Shown in pieces: positions 1 through 8,430 of a DNA stretch of 30,412 bases. Both the position numbers and the translations under genes were made by a program. Position 1 is the stretch's first letter. Every line of letters begins with the position of its first letter. The stretch is from Clostridia bacterium. Its GTDB lineage: Bacteria; Bacillota; Clostridia; Christensenellales; DTU072. Location of the stretch: the NCBI GenBank assembly GCA_028701415.1, contig JAQVQU010000005.1, positions 1-30,412 of the forward strand, read 5' to 3'. The notes below the pieces were generated by a model that saw only the letters and a program-made list of their open reading frames with translations, did no database searches and was not told where the DNA came from.

Positions 1-2
1 TG

Positions 3-842
3 CTTCCCATGCAAAGAGAGGATTTCATCGGAATTTACAAGGAAATGAAGGGCAATCCTGTAACTATAAGATTTTTGGATCCACCTCTTCATGAATTCCT
101 TCCACATAAGGATACGGAAATGGCAGAACTTGCTAAAGATCTAGGTGTGTCATTTGAAAAGGTTAAAGAAACAGTTAACTCACTTAAAGAGAGCAATCCA
201 ATGCTTGGGCATCGTGGATGTCGTTTAGCAGTTACCTTCCCAGAAATAGCAGAAATGCAGACAAGAGCGGTTATTGAAGCGGCCATATCGGTCAATAAAG
301 AAGGAGGAAATGTAAAGGCAGAGATAATGATTCCTTTGGTTGGAGAAGTTAAAGAACTTGCTTATGTAAAGAGTGTTGTAGTTGCTACTGCAGAGAAAGT
401 AATGAAGGAAGCTGGAACTAGGGTAGAGTATAGCGTTGGAACGATGATTGAAATACCGAGAGCTGCGATTACTGCAGATAAGATTGCTACCGAAGCCGAC
501 TTTTTCTCTTTTGGAACGAATGACTTAACTCAGATGACCTTTGGTTTTAGTAGAGATGATGCTGGAAAATTCCTTCCTTTCTATTACGGAAAGAGAATTT
601 TTGAAAGCGACCCCTTCCAAAGATTGGATGTGAATGGAGTAGGGGAGCTTGTTAAACTCGCTTCAGAAAAAGGTCGTGCAACTAATCCAAACATTAAGCT
701 AGGAATCTGCGGAGAGCATGGCGGGGATCCATATACAATCGAGTTTTGCCACTCTATTGGATTGAATTATGTGTCCTGTTCCCCCTTCCGTGTTCCAATA
801 GCTATTCTTGCCGCTGCTCAAGCTGCAATCAATAGTAAATAA
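3..842 (+). CDS. ppdK: Pyruvate, phosphate dikinase, C-terminal part (5' partial)
   Basis: This is the C-terminal PEP/pyruvate-binding TIM barrel of pyruvate phosphate dikinase, which interconverts pyruvate, ATP and phosphate with PEP, AMP and pyrophosphate. The open frame enters from the left edge (codons before the first ATG read Leu-Pro-Met-Gln-Arg-Glu-Asp-Phe, a typical PPDK stretch), so the ATG at 9 is internal and not a start. Visible signatures are EIMIPLV, the GTMIEIPRAA substrate loop, FSFGTNDLTQM, and GICGEHGGDP, which carries the catalytic cysteine of PEP-utilising enzymes. About 278 of the usual roughly 870-880 residues are inside the window. The gene ends in a strong terminator, so it closes its own transcription unit. 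The family assignment is very secure. Confidence 0.97.
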   Translation, partial: LPMQREDFIGIYKEMKGNPVTIRFLDPPLHEFLPHKDTEMAELAKDLGVSFEKVKETVNSLKESNPMLGHRGCRLAVTFPEIAEMQTRAVIEAAISVNKEGGNVKAEIMIPLVGEVKELAYVKSVVVATAEKVMKEAGTRVEYSVGTMIEIPRAAITADKIATEADFFSFGTNDLTQMTFGFSRDDAGKFLPFYYGKRIFESDPFQRLDVNGVGELVKLASEKGRATNPNIKLGICGEHGGDPYTIEFCHSIGLNYVSCSPFRVPIAILAAAQAAINSK

Positions 843-865
843 TATTTTAAACATAGTACAAAATG

Positions 866-893
866 GTGCCGTTTACGACGGCACTTTTTGTTT
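866..893 (+). terminator. Rho-independent terminator after ppdK
   Basis: A 7-bp stem GTGCCGT / ACGGCAC with the 5-nt loop TTACG is followed directly by a T-rich tract (TTTTTGTTT). It lies 24 nt after the ppdK stop codon and no reading frame crosses it. Confidence 0.92.
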
Positions 894-984
894 GGCATAA
901 AAATAACCCTTTTTGATTTTTTTGCTAGTAAGTAATTAATAATATCGGTCCTATTATGTTATTATATGTAGTAGTGTTTTTTAT

Positions 985-1977
985 ATGGATGTGAATATGA
1001 AAGAAGATTATTTGAGATTTGAAGAGGAATTTCTGTCAAAATATGCTAAAAAAAGTGTAGATACAAAGGGAAGGGCAATACAAATAGAACCCTGTTCCCT
1101 TAGAACAGAATTTCAAAGGGATAGAGATAGAATACTCCACTCTAAATCTTTTAGAAGATTGAAGCATAAAACACAGGTTTTTTTGTCTCCAGGTGGGGAT
1201 CATTATAGAACTCGATTAACTCATACGCTCGAAGTCACTCAAATAGCTCGAACAATTAGCAGGGCATTGTGCTTAAACGAAGATTTGACTGAAGCGATTT
1301 CGCTTGGGCATGATCTTGGGCACACTCCTTTTGGCCATGCGGGTGAAAGGGTGTTACGCGCAAAAACAGGGCATTTTGAACATAACGAGCAGAGTCTAAG
1401 AGTCGTAGACATAATTGAAAAACTTAATCTAACGTATGAGGTTAGGGATGGGATATTGAATCATAGATTAGGTCAAACTCCAATCACATTGGAGGGAAAG
1501 GTTGTAAGTATTTCGGACAGGATAGCTTATTTAACTCATGATATTGAAGATGCGGTTAGAGCTGGTATATTAAAAGAAGAAGATATTCCATCAAATATAG
1601 AAGATATATTGGGAAAAGGAAAAGGGAAAAAAATAGATACTTTGGTAAAAGATGTAATAACAGCATCTTACGGGAAAAACGATATTACCCTGAGCGAAAC
1701 AGTTGGCTTAGAGATGGGGAAACTAAGAGAATTTATGTTTAATGAAGTTTATGGCTCAGTAATTGCAAAAAAAGAAGAAAAGAAAGCAGTAAGGATGTTA
1801 GGTATTCTTTTCGATTATTTTTATGCTCATCCTGAAGATATTCCTGCTTTATATAAAAATATCTCCGATGATCCTATCGTAAACATAAAGGATTATATTG
1901 CGGGAATGTCGGATAATTATGCAGAAAAAGTATTTTCTTCTCACTTTATCCCTAAAGGATGGGAAGATCAATTATAA
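985..1977 (+). CDS. dgt: HD-domain deoxyguanosinetriphosphate triphosphohydrolase-like protein
   Basis: A dGTPase-type HD-superfamily protein, expected to hydrolyse dNTPs to the deoxynucleoside and triphosphate in the cytosol. The N-terminal RDRDRILHSKSFRRLKHKTQ block and the metal-binding H...HD...D set are visible: His80 in RLTHTLEV, His109-Asp110 in LGHDLGHTPFGH, and Asp178 in ISDRIAYLTHD. The length (330 residues) fits the short bacterial type. The start is uncertain: neither the ATG at 985 nor the one at 997 has a convincing Shine-Dalgarno site, and I keep the first. In many Clostridia this gene sits between ppdK and dnaG-rpoD; here ppdK precedes it but pcrA follows. Substrate specificity within the family (dGTP versus all dNTPs) cannot be told from sequence. 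Confidence 0.9.
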   Translation: MDVNMKEDYLRFEEEFLSKYAKKSVDTKGRAIQIEPCSLRTEFQRDRDRILHSKSFRRLKHKTQVFLSPGGDHYRTRLTHTLEVTQIARTISRALCLNEDLTEAISLGHDLGHTPFGHAGERVLRAKTGHFEHNEQSLRVVDIIEKLNLTYEVRDGILNHRLGQTPITLEGKVVSISDRIAYLTHDIEDAVRAGILKEEDIPSNIEDILGKGKGKKIDTLVKDVITASYGKNDITLSETVGLEMGKLREFMFNEVYGSVIAKKEEKKAVRMLGILFDYFYAHPEDIPALYKNISDDPIVNIKDYIAGMSDNYAEKVFSSHFIPKGWEDQL

Positions 1978-2204
1978 AGGATTATATCCCGAATAAATCC
2001 TCCCCCAGATGAAAAAATATTAAAAAAACAATTGTTTTTTGTAGTTTGTCTAAAAATAAAAAAGATAATAAATTACTATTTTGGTTTATATATCCTCAGA
2101 GCTTAGGAGAAAGGGAATAAAAAGCAACAAAGATGAATTTAAGAAATCGTTACTCATTAGTAAGTAGCAATAAGAAGAATGAAAGGTAAAAATGGAAGGT
2201 TGAC
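1978..2204 (+). other. 227-nt intergenic region, weak palindrome, no gene recognised
   Basis: AT-rich spacer between dgt and pcrA. It holds an 18-nt perfect palindrome at 2023-2040 (six A, CAATTG, six T) that could act as a weak terminator of the dgt unit, and a small ttact/agtaa inverted repeat near 2151-2164. An 18-codon reading frame beginning at 2133 has no good Shine-Dalgarno site and is not called. The pcrA Shine-Dalgarno site GGAAGG (about 2194) is at its right end. Confidence 0.4.
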
Positions 2205-4436
2205 GTGAATCAGGATTTATTTGCAGAATTAAGTTCAAAACAAAAAGAGATAGTGATGTGCACAGAAGGACCGGTTTTGGTCTTGGCCGGGGCAGGTTCT
2301 GGCAAAACCAGGGTTTTAACTCACAGAATAGCCCATCTTGTTCAAAATTTAGGAATACCCGGTTACAACATTTTAGCTATTACTTTTACAAATAAAGCAA
2401 CGAAAGAAATGGCAGAAAGACTGGAGAATATGCTTGGCCCAGAAAATTTAGTCTGGGTGCATACATTTCATAAGTTTTGTTCGATAATTTTGAGAAAACA
2501 TGCTGATAAGATTGGATTTAAGTCTAGCTTTTCTATATACGATGATGATGATAGTAAAAAAATAATTAGAAAAATATTAAAAAATCAAAAGATAGATTAT
2601 TTAAAAGAAGATGAAGTTAAGCATGAAATCAGTAATGCGAAACAAAAGGGGTATACTCCAGAAACGTATTCTTCGATGGTGGATGGAGAAAATAATCAAA
2701 AAATAGGTAAATTATTTGATAAATATCAAGAAGAACTGCTACAGGCTAATGCTATGGATTATGACGATTTGCTCGTAAATGCACTTGAACTTTTCAAAAG
2801 GGATCCAGAGGTGGCAGAATATTACAAAAACAAATTTAGATATATTCATGTCGATGAATTTCAAGATACTAATAAAATCCAAAACGATATTTCAAATCTA
2901 ATCGCAGAAAAATGGAAGAATATATTTGTTGTTGGGGATGATGACCAATGTATATATAAGTGGAGAGGAGCAGAAATTGATAATATTTTGAAATTTGACA
3001 AAATTTACAAAGATGTAAAAATATTTAAGCTTGAGGAGAATTATCGCTCAACACCCAACATTCTCTTAAGCGCAAATAGTTTAATTAAGAATAATAGCGA
3101 AAGGCATGAAAAGGAGCTTGTTGCGAAACGAAATTCTGGAGTAAGAGTAGAGTATTTAAATTCATATAACGATTTGCAAGAGGCTCAGCAGATTGCATCC
3201 CTTATTTATTCTTTAAAATATAATCATAACTACCAAAATAGTGATTTTGCAATTCTTGTAAGAGAGGCTATAGCTGGTAATGCTATTGAAAACCGAATTC
3301 GTGAAGCAGGGATAAATTATAGGGTTTTGGGGGGCTATAAGTTTTATGAAAGAAAAGAAATACTTGATGTTTTAGCATATTTAAGGCTTGTTTCAAACCC
3401 AGAGGATAATGCTGCTTTTTTGAGAATCATTAATTATCCTAAAAGAGGAATAGGAGAGGTTGCACTTGATTTTATTTCTGGAATATCTAATAAGAAAGGA
3501 ATACCTCTTTTTGAAGCAGCTTGTTTTTCTGCAGATTCGGAAGAATTATCTTTTAGAGCTAAGTCACAAACTATTGCTTTCGTAGATTTAATGCGAAAAC
3601 TTATTTTGAAAAAAAACGACAGGATAGAATACCTTATTCGGTCTATTTTGGAATTAACTTCATTTAAAGAACAATTAGAAAAAAGTCATACTAAGGAGGA
3701 AGCGGAAACTAGATATGAGAATGTTTTATTTTTTATGGAACAAGCTAGGCAATTCGGATTAAAGAGTAAATACTCTTCATTAGATGCGTTTATAGAATCA
3801 GTGACCCTAGCTCCTGAAACTAAAGAAATAGAATCTGAGGGCTGTATTACCATTTCTACTGTTCATGCAGTAAAAGGTTTAGAATTCCCAGTTGTTTTTA
3901 TTGTTGCCTGTGAAGAAGGGGTGTTCCCAGCTCGACAATCAATTAATCATGAGGAAGTGGAAGAAGAAAGAAGGGTAATGTATGTAGCTATAACTCGAGC
4001 AAAGGACAGGCTTTATGTGTCAAGTGCCAGGAGACGATTTAGATACGGTAAGGAGGAAACTAACTATCCGTCTCGGTTTATATCCGAAATGAAATCAGAA
4101 GAAAAAAGGCCTGCGTTTAGCGATTTCGGGGGGAAAAATTTTGAGGATGAAAGGATTTTATCCCATGATTCAGGAGATGATTACGGATATAATGGAAGTG
4201 TTGAGAAGGCGAATGAATGTATTAATACCATAAAACAAATTATTAAAACTCCGAACGTTTACAATGAATCTATCGAGGATTATAAGACAGGCAAGAAGAT
4301 TAAACATTCAAGATATGGAGAAGGTGTTATAATATTGATAAGTGGCGAAGAAGATGACAGAGTTGCTACAGTTGAATTCCCTGATTTGGGAATTAAAAAA
4401 TTTGTTATAAAGAATACCCCAATGACCTTGATATAA
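2205..4436 (+). CDS. pcrA: ATP-dependent DNA helicase PcrA/UvrD (SF1A)
   Basis: A 3'-5' superfamily 1 helicase acting in repair, rolling-circle replication and removal of RecA or stalled polymerase. Motifs appear in order: Walker A AGAGSGKT (28-35), TFTNKA, motif II VDEFQDTN (216-223), motif III DDDQCIYKWRGAE (245-257; a Cys stands at the usual Ser of DQSIY), LEENYRST, STVHAVKGLEFPVVF (motif V) and EEERRVMYVAITRAKDRLY (motif VI). The C-terminus (about 690-743) resembles the Tudor-like PcrA tail that binds RNA polymerase (HSRYGEGVI). The length of 743 residues is normal. The start is GTG, preceded by GGAAGG at a 5-6 nt spacing. ligA follows 88 nt downstream, matching the common pcrA-ligA pair of Firmicutes. 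Confidence 0.97.
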   Translation: MNQDLFAELSSKQKEIVMCTEGPVLVLAGAGSGKTRVLTHRIAHLVQNLGIPGYNILAITFTNKATKEMAERLENMLGPENLVWVHTFHKFCSIILRKHADKIGFKSSFSIYDDDDSKKIIRKILKNQKIDYLKEDEVKHEISNAKQKGYTPETYSSMVDGENNQKIGKLFDKYQEELLQANAMDYDDLLVNALELFKRDPEVAEYYKNKFRYIHVDEFQDTNKIQNDISNLIAEKWKNIFVVGDDDQCIYKWRGAEIDNILKFDKIYKDVKIFKLEENYRSTPNILLSANSLIKNNSERHEKELVAKRNSGVRVEYLNSYNDLQEAQQIASLIYSLKYNHNYQNSDFAILVREAIAGNAIENRIREAGINYRVLGGYKFYERKEILDVLAYLRLVSNPEDNAAFLRIINYPKRGIGEVALDFISGISNKKGIPLFEAACFSADSEELSFRAKSQTIAFVDLMRKLILKKNDRIEYLIRSILELTSFKEQLEKSHTKEEAETRYENVLFFMEQARQFGLKSKYSSLDAFIESVTLAPETKEIESEGCITISTVHAVKGLEFPVVFIVACEEGVFPARQSINHEEVEEERRVMYVAITRAKDRLYVSSARRRFRYGKEETNYPSRFISEMKSEEKRPAFSDFGGKNFEDERILSHDSGDDYGYNGSVEKANECINTIKQIIKTPNVYNESIEDYKTGKKIKHSRYGEGVIILISGEEDDRVATVEFPDLGIKKFVIKNTPMTLI

Positions 4437-4524
4437 CAAATATTTGTTTCTTATTTAATTAGTACAAGATTATTAGCTTAGGTATGAATTGGGTGTAATT
4501 GGATAATGGTTTAGGAAGGTACAT

Positions 4525-6468
4525 ATGGATAGGATGCTTCAATTGATAAAAATTTTGAATAAGTATTCTTATGAATATTATGTTCAAGATAACCCAACTG
4601 TTTCAGATGCAGAATATGATGTTTTGTATGATGAACTTAAAAAACTTGAAGAAGAATTGGGTATGATTCTTCCTGACTCTCCAACGCATAGAATTGGAGG
4701 GGATATTCTGTCTTCTTTTTCTCAATACAGGCATAAAGAAAAATTGTATTCCTTAGATAAGGCAAAAAATATTAAAGAAGTGGAAGATTTTTTTAATAGA
4801 TTGATAAAAGAAAATGGAAAGATGCCAGAAATTACTATAGAACATAAATTTGATGGTCTTACACTTTCAATTGCTTATGACAAGGGGATAATTAAAAGTG
4901 CTGCAACACGAGGGGATGGTGTTACTGGGGAGGATGTGACTGCTCAGGTTAAGACTATTCGTTCCGTTCCCTCATCCATTCCTTTTAAAGGGTATGTTGA
5001 AGTTCAAGGAGAAGGGATTTGGAAGATATCTTCTTTTGATGAGTACAATAGAATATCTGACGTTCAAATGAAAAATCCACGAAATGCTGCTGCGGGAGCA
5101 ATTCGCAATCTAGATCCGAAGGAGACTGCGAAAAGAAAGCTTGATTTCTTCGCCTACAATATAGGGTATCACGAGGGAATAGTATTTCCTTCTCAGAAAA
5201 CAATGAGAGATTTCCTGCTAGAAAATGGATTTTTAGTAGGTAATGAGTTTATTATTGTGAATGATATTGAGGGAGCTGAATCAGTATTAAAAAGAATCGA
5301 AGAAGAGCGGTATGAGCAAGATTTTTTAATCGATGGAGCCGTACTTAAGGTTAATGATGTTGCTTTAAGGAATCATCTTGGATATACGGAAAAATTCCCC
5401 AAATGGGCTCTTGCATACAAATTTAAACCTGTAGAAGTATCTACCATATTAAAAGATGTTATTTGGCAAGTATCTCGCACGTCTAAATTGAATCCACTTG
5501 CAATACTAGAACCTGTTGAATTGATGGGAGTTACTATTAAAAGAGCTACCTTGAACAATTATGATGATATTTTAAAAAAGGGCATTAAGATAGGAAGCAA
5601 AGTTATTGTTCGTAGGAGTAACGATGTTATTCCTGAAATTATGGGTGTCTATGAACACACCGCAGATAGTAGAGATATACTTCCTCCTGATATTTGCCCA
5701 GCTTGCGGGGCCAAAATAAGAAAGGATGGAGTATTTTTTTACTGTGAGAATACTGATGGATGTGCTCCGAAAATAATATCAGTTATAGACCATTTTGCTG
5801 AAAAAGGAGCAATGGACATTGAAGGTTTATCCGAAAAAACTGCAGAACAATTATACAATGTATTAGGAATAGATTCACCTGATAAGTTGTATGGAATTAG
5901 TTATGATGATCTATTGAAAATTGAAGGATTTAAGGAAAAGAAAGCAGGGAATCTAATAGATTCGATTAATAAATCAAAGAAAACTACACTATCAAGGTTC
6001 CTCTATGCAATAGGAATTCCCAATATAGGAAAAAAAGGGGCAAGACAGCTAGCCGAGAAATTTAAAACTTTAGAAAAAATTCAACAAGCTAGCAGAGAAG
6101 AAATAATCCAAATAGAAGAATTCGGAGAGATAATGGCAGATAATATAATCGATTTTTTCAGAAAGAAAGAAAATATATCCCTGATAAAAGAGTTGCTTAA
6201 ACACGGAATTTGCTTTGAAGAGGAGTCTATAAATAGTGGGGCATTGCTAGGTAAAATTGTAGTCTTAACGGGAAGTTTACCATCGTTAACAAGAGGACAG
6301 GCACAGCAATTAATTGTTTCTAATGGTGGAATTATATCTGAGTCAATATCAAAAAAAGTAAACCTGGTTATTGCTGGAGAAGCTGCGGGGAGTAAACTTG
6401 AAAAGGCCAAGGCACTGGAAATCGATATTATTGACGAAAAAGATTTTTTGAAACTCATTAATAATTAG
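4525..6468 (+). CDS. ligA: NAD-dependent DNA ligase
   Basis: The essential replicative ligase; it seals nicks using NAD+. Domain Ia (NMN binding) is seen in YSYEYYVQDNPTVSDAEYD (15-33). The adenylated lysine is Lys108 in EHKFDG (the family KxDG motif). The zinc finger uses Cys391, Cys394, Cys407 and Cys413. Helix-hairpin-helix motifs follow (GIPNIGKKGARQLAE), and a BRCT domain occupies roughly the last 75 residues (GKIVVLTGSLPSLTRGQAQQ). At 647 residues it is slightly short but complete. AGGAAGGT lies 4 nt before the ATG. No clear terminator follows; the next gene has its own promoter. Confidence 0.98.
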   Translation: MDRMLQLIKILNKYSYEYYVQDNPTVSDAEYDVLYDELKKLEEELGMILPDSPTHRIGGDILSSFSQYRHKEKLYSLDKAKNIKEVEDFFNRLIKENGKMPEITIEHKFDGLTLSIAYDKGIIKSAATRGDGVTGEDVTAQVKTIRSVPSSIPFKGYVEVQGEGIWKISSFDEYNRISDVQMKNPRNAAAGAIRNLDPKETAKRKLDFFAYNIGYHEGIVFPSQKTMRDFLLENGFLVGNEFIIVNDIEGAESVLKRIEEERYEQDFLIDGAVLKVNDVALRNHLGYTEKFPKWALAYKFKPVEVSTILKDVIWQVSRTSKLNPLAILEPVELMGVTIKRATLNNYDDILKKGIKIGSKVIVRRSNDVIPEIMGVYEHTADSRDILPPDICPACGAKIRKDGVFFYCENTDGCAPKIISVIDHFAEKGAMDIEGLSEKTAEQLYNVLGIDSPDKLYGISYDDLLKIEGFKEKKAGNLIDSINKSKKTTLSRFLYAIGIPNIGKKGARQLAEKFKTLEKIQQASREEIIQIEEFGEIMADNIIDFFRKKENISLIKELLKHGICFEEESINSGALLGKIVVLTGSLPSLTRGQAQQLIVSNGGIISESISKKVNLVIAGEAAGSKLEKAKALEIDIIDEKDFLKLINN

Positions 6469-6527
6469 GTCGAACAGCTAAAAAATTTTTAAAATGTGGA
6501 TAACTCTAAAAAAAAGGGCATATTTGC

Positions 6528-6555
6528 TTTACAGTTGCATATTCTGTGTTAAGAT
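6528..6555 (+). promoter_or_regulatory. Candidate sigma-A promoter of the yicC operon (leaderless start)
   Basis: TTTACA (6528-6533) and TAAGAT (6550-6555) are separated by 16 nt. Transcription would begin about 7 nt after the -10 box, at or within 1-2 nt of the ATG at 6562. No Shine-Dalgarno sequence fits between the -10 box and the ATG, which supports a leaderless mRNA. The prediction rests on consensus matching only. Confidence 0.5.
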
Positions 6556-6561
6556 ACAGTT

Positions 6562-7539
6562 ATGAGAGTAGGAAAACTAAACGGATTTGAATTGAAAGAA
6601 TGTGTCTTGGACGTTATAAAACATAGACGGGAAGAGATTAAGACGGGCGCAGCTCTTGGAGAAGACTGCGCGAGCTTTCAAAGTAAGGATATTTTATTGA
6701 TTTCAACCGATCCTATTACAGGAGCTTCAAAGAATATCGGAAGTTTGGCGATAAAAGTTGCTTCAAATGATATTTATGCCGCTGGTGGAGAACCTTTCTT
6801 GGCTATGATTACTCTGATTGCGCCTTCTGAAGCCACGACAAAGGATATTAGAAAAATTATGAATGAAGCGGAGAAAGAAGCTAAGCGTTTAAATATTGAA
6901 ATAGCTGGAGGACATACTGAGTTTTCTGATGCGGTTAAACGCTTTATTATTAATACAGTTATAGTAGGAAAAACAAAGAGACATATAAAGGCGACCTCTC
7001 TCAATTTAGGCGATTCAATAATTGTAACAAAAACCATAGGTCTGGAAGGGTCTGTAATACTAGCAGATAAATACGCTGATTTACTTTGCTTAAATGAAAA
7101 TGAAAAAAAAGAATTGTTAGAATATACCGAGAAAATAAGCTTAATAAAAGAGCATAAGTCAGTTGAAAATATTAGCATCTCTTCAATGCATGATATTACC
7201 GAAGGAGGGGTATTCGGAGCACTTGCTGAGATCTGCGAAGGAGCAGGAATGGGATGCAAAATAATAGTTAATAGTATACCAATTAGCCCGCTTACGCGTA
7301 AAATATGTGATGCTTTAAATATAGATTGTTATAACCTGATTTCTAGCGGAAGTATGATAATCACTACACAATTTCCTGAAGAAACCATTAAATCTTTGTG
7401 TGAAAACGGGATTGAGGCAAGTATAATAGGGAAAATAACTCATGGGAGGCCAACAGCTATATTATCAGATGGGAAAGAGATTACTTTAGAAGTTAAGCCA
7501 GATGAGCTTTTCAATAATGATAAGTTGGGTGATTTATGA
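6562..7539 (+). CDS. AIR synthase-related (HypE/PurM-fold) ATP-binding protein
   Basis: A member of the PurM/HypE/SelD/ThiL superfamily, whose enzymes bind ATP and phosphorylate a substrate. Seen: an N-terminal acidic metal/ATP site with GEDCA (33-37) and STDPITG (48-54), then VASNDIYAAGGEPF (66-79), AGGHTEFSDAV, and the C-terminal SMHDITEGGVFGALAEICEGAG block. True HypE ends in a conserved Cys that becomes a thiocyanate; this protein ends FNNDKLGDL with no terminal Cys, so a hydrogenase-maturation role is unlikely. The substrate is unknown. It is the first gene of the operon and overlaps yicC by 4 nt (ATGA), so the two are probably translationally coupled. Confidence 0.85.
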   Translation: MRVGKLNGFELKECVLDVIKHRREEIKTGAALGEDCASFQSKDILLISTDPITGASKNIGSLAIKVASNDIYAAGGEPFLAMITLIAPSEATTKDIRKIMNEAEKEAKRLNIEIAGGHTEFSDAVKRFIINTVIVGKTKRHIKATSLNLGDSIIVTKTIGLEGSVILADKYADLLCLNENEKKELLEYTEKISLIKEHKSVENISISSMHDITEGGVFGALAEICEGAGMGCKIIVNSIPISPLTRKICDALNIDCYNLISSGSMIITTQFPEETIKSLCENGIEASIIGKITHGRPTAILSDGKEITLEVKPDELFNNDKLGDL

Positions 7540-8417
7540 AGAGAATTAACAGTATGACAGGATATGGTAAGGGTTCTTGCTCCATAGATGGAAGAAGAAT
7601 TACCGTCGAGATTAAGTCTGTTAATCATAGATTCCTCGACTTATCTATTAGAATGCCAAGACAACTTCAGTTTACTGAAGAAGAGATTAAAAAAATTATT
7701 TCTTCTGATATTACTAGGGGACATATTGATGTTTTTGTTAATTATGAAGACAATAGAACCTTGAAAAGCAAGCTAGTTATAAATGAGGAATTGGCATACA
7801 GATATGTTGAAGAAGCAAAAAAACTTTGCGATAAGGGGTTGATTAATAACTTTGGAGTTGCCGAAATATTGTCTAATAAGGATATTGTAACAATTGAAGT
7901 TATAGAAGATGATGAAGACACCTTGATTTCATTAGTAAAAGAAGCAACTAAGACTGCTCTGGCTAGGATTTTAGAAATGAAATCTACTGAAGGGGAAAAG
8001 CTTGCCAAGGATTTGTTATCCAAGATAGATGATATTTCTAGAGCTATATCTAACATAAGCAATAGATATCCTTTTACCATTAATGAATATTCAGAAAGAT
8101 TGAGATTGAGGATAAATGAGGTATTGGGAGGATTTGAGATAGATCCAAACAGACTTGCCCAAGAAATTGCTATATATACGGACAGATCAAACATAGATGA
8201 AGAATTAACTCGATTGAGGTCTCATGTTGAACACTATAAGAAAATTATTAACGCTGGTGGATGTGTTGGTAAATCTTTAGATTTTTTAACCCAAGAGGCA
8301 AATAGGGAAGCAAATACCATTGCTAGCAAAAGTAACGATAGCATCACAACCGAACAGGCTCTTAATCTAAAAAGTATTATTGAGATGATGCGCGAGCAAA
8401 TACAAAATTTAGAGTAA
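7536..8417 (+). CDS. yicC: YicC/YloC family endoribonuclease
   Basis: YicC-family proteins are endoribonucleases implicated in RNA turnover. The diagnostic N-terminus is INSMTGYGKG followed by VEIKSVNHRFLDLSIRMPR. The diagnostic C-terminus is GGCVGKSLDFLTQEANREAN, followed by TIASKS and an ALNLKSIIEMMREQIQNLE helix. The length of 293 residues is normal. The ATG overlaps the previous stop (ATGA); GGTGAT upstream serves as a modest Shine-Dalgarno site. In Bacilli and many Clostridia remA (DUF370) lies between this gene and gmk; here only 13 nt separate them and remA is absent. Confidence 0.95.
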   Translation: MKRINSMTGYGKGSCSIDGRRITVEIKSVNHRFLDLSIRMPRQLQFTEEEIKKIISSDITRGHIDVFVNYEDNRTLKSKLVINEELAYRYVEEAKKLCDKGLINNFGVAEILSNKDIVTIEVIEDDEDTLISLVKEATKTALARILEMKSTEGEKLAKDLLSKIDDISRAISNISNRYPFTINEYSERLRLRINEVLGGFEIDPNRLAQEIAIYTDRSNIDEELTRLRSHVEHYKKIINAGGCVGKSLDFLTQEANREANTIASKSNDSITTEQALNLKSIIEMMREQIQNLE

Positions 8418-8430
8418 TCAGGAGATCCTC

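Noticed and set aside
2023..2040. A6-CAATTG-T6 palindrome as a firm terminator
   Set aside because: The stem is almost only A-T pairs, so stability is low; noted within the spacer entry but not called.
2133..2189. 18-codon frame before pcrA as a leader peptide
   Set aside because: No Shine-Dalgarno site, no terminator/antiterminator nearby and no residue bias of a sensing peptide.
6081..6458. 125-codon minus-strand frame inside ligA
   Set aside because: Antisense to the conserved BRCT/HhH coding region; Ser/Ile-rich translation typical of a reverse-strand shadow. The same reasoning applies to other long minus-strand frames (for example 6774-7259, 7742-8194 and 9678-10085).
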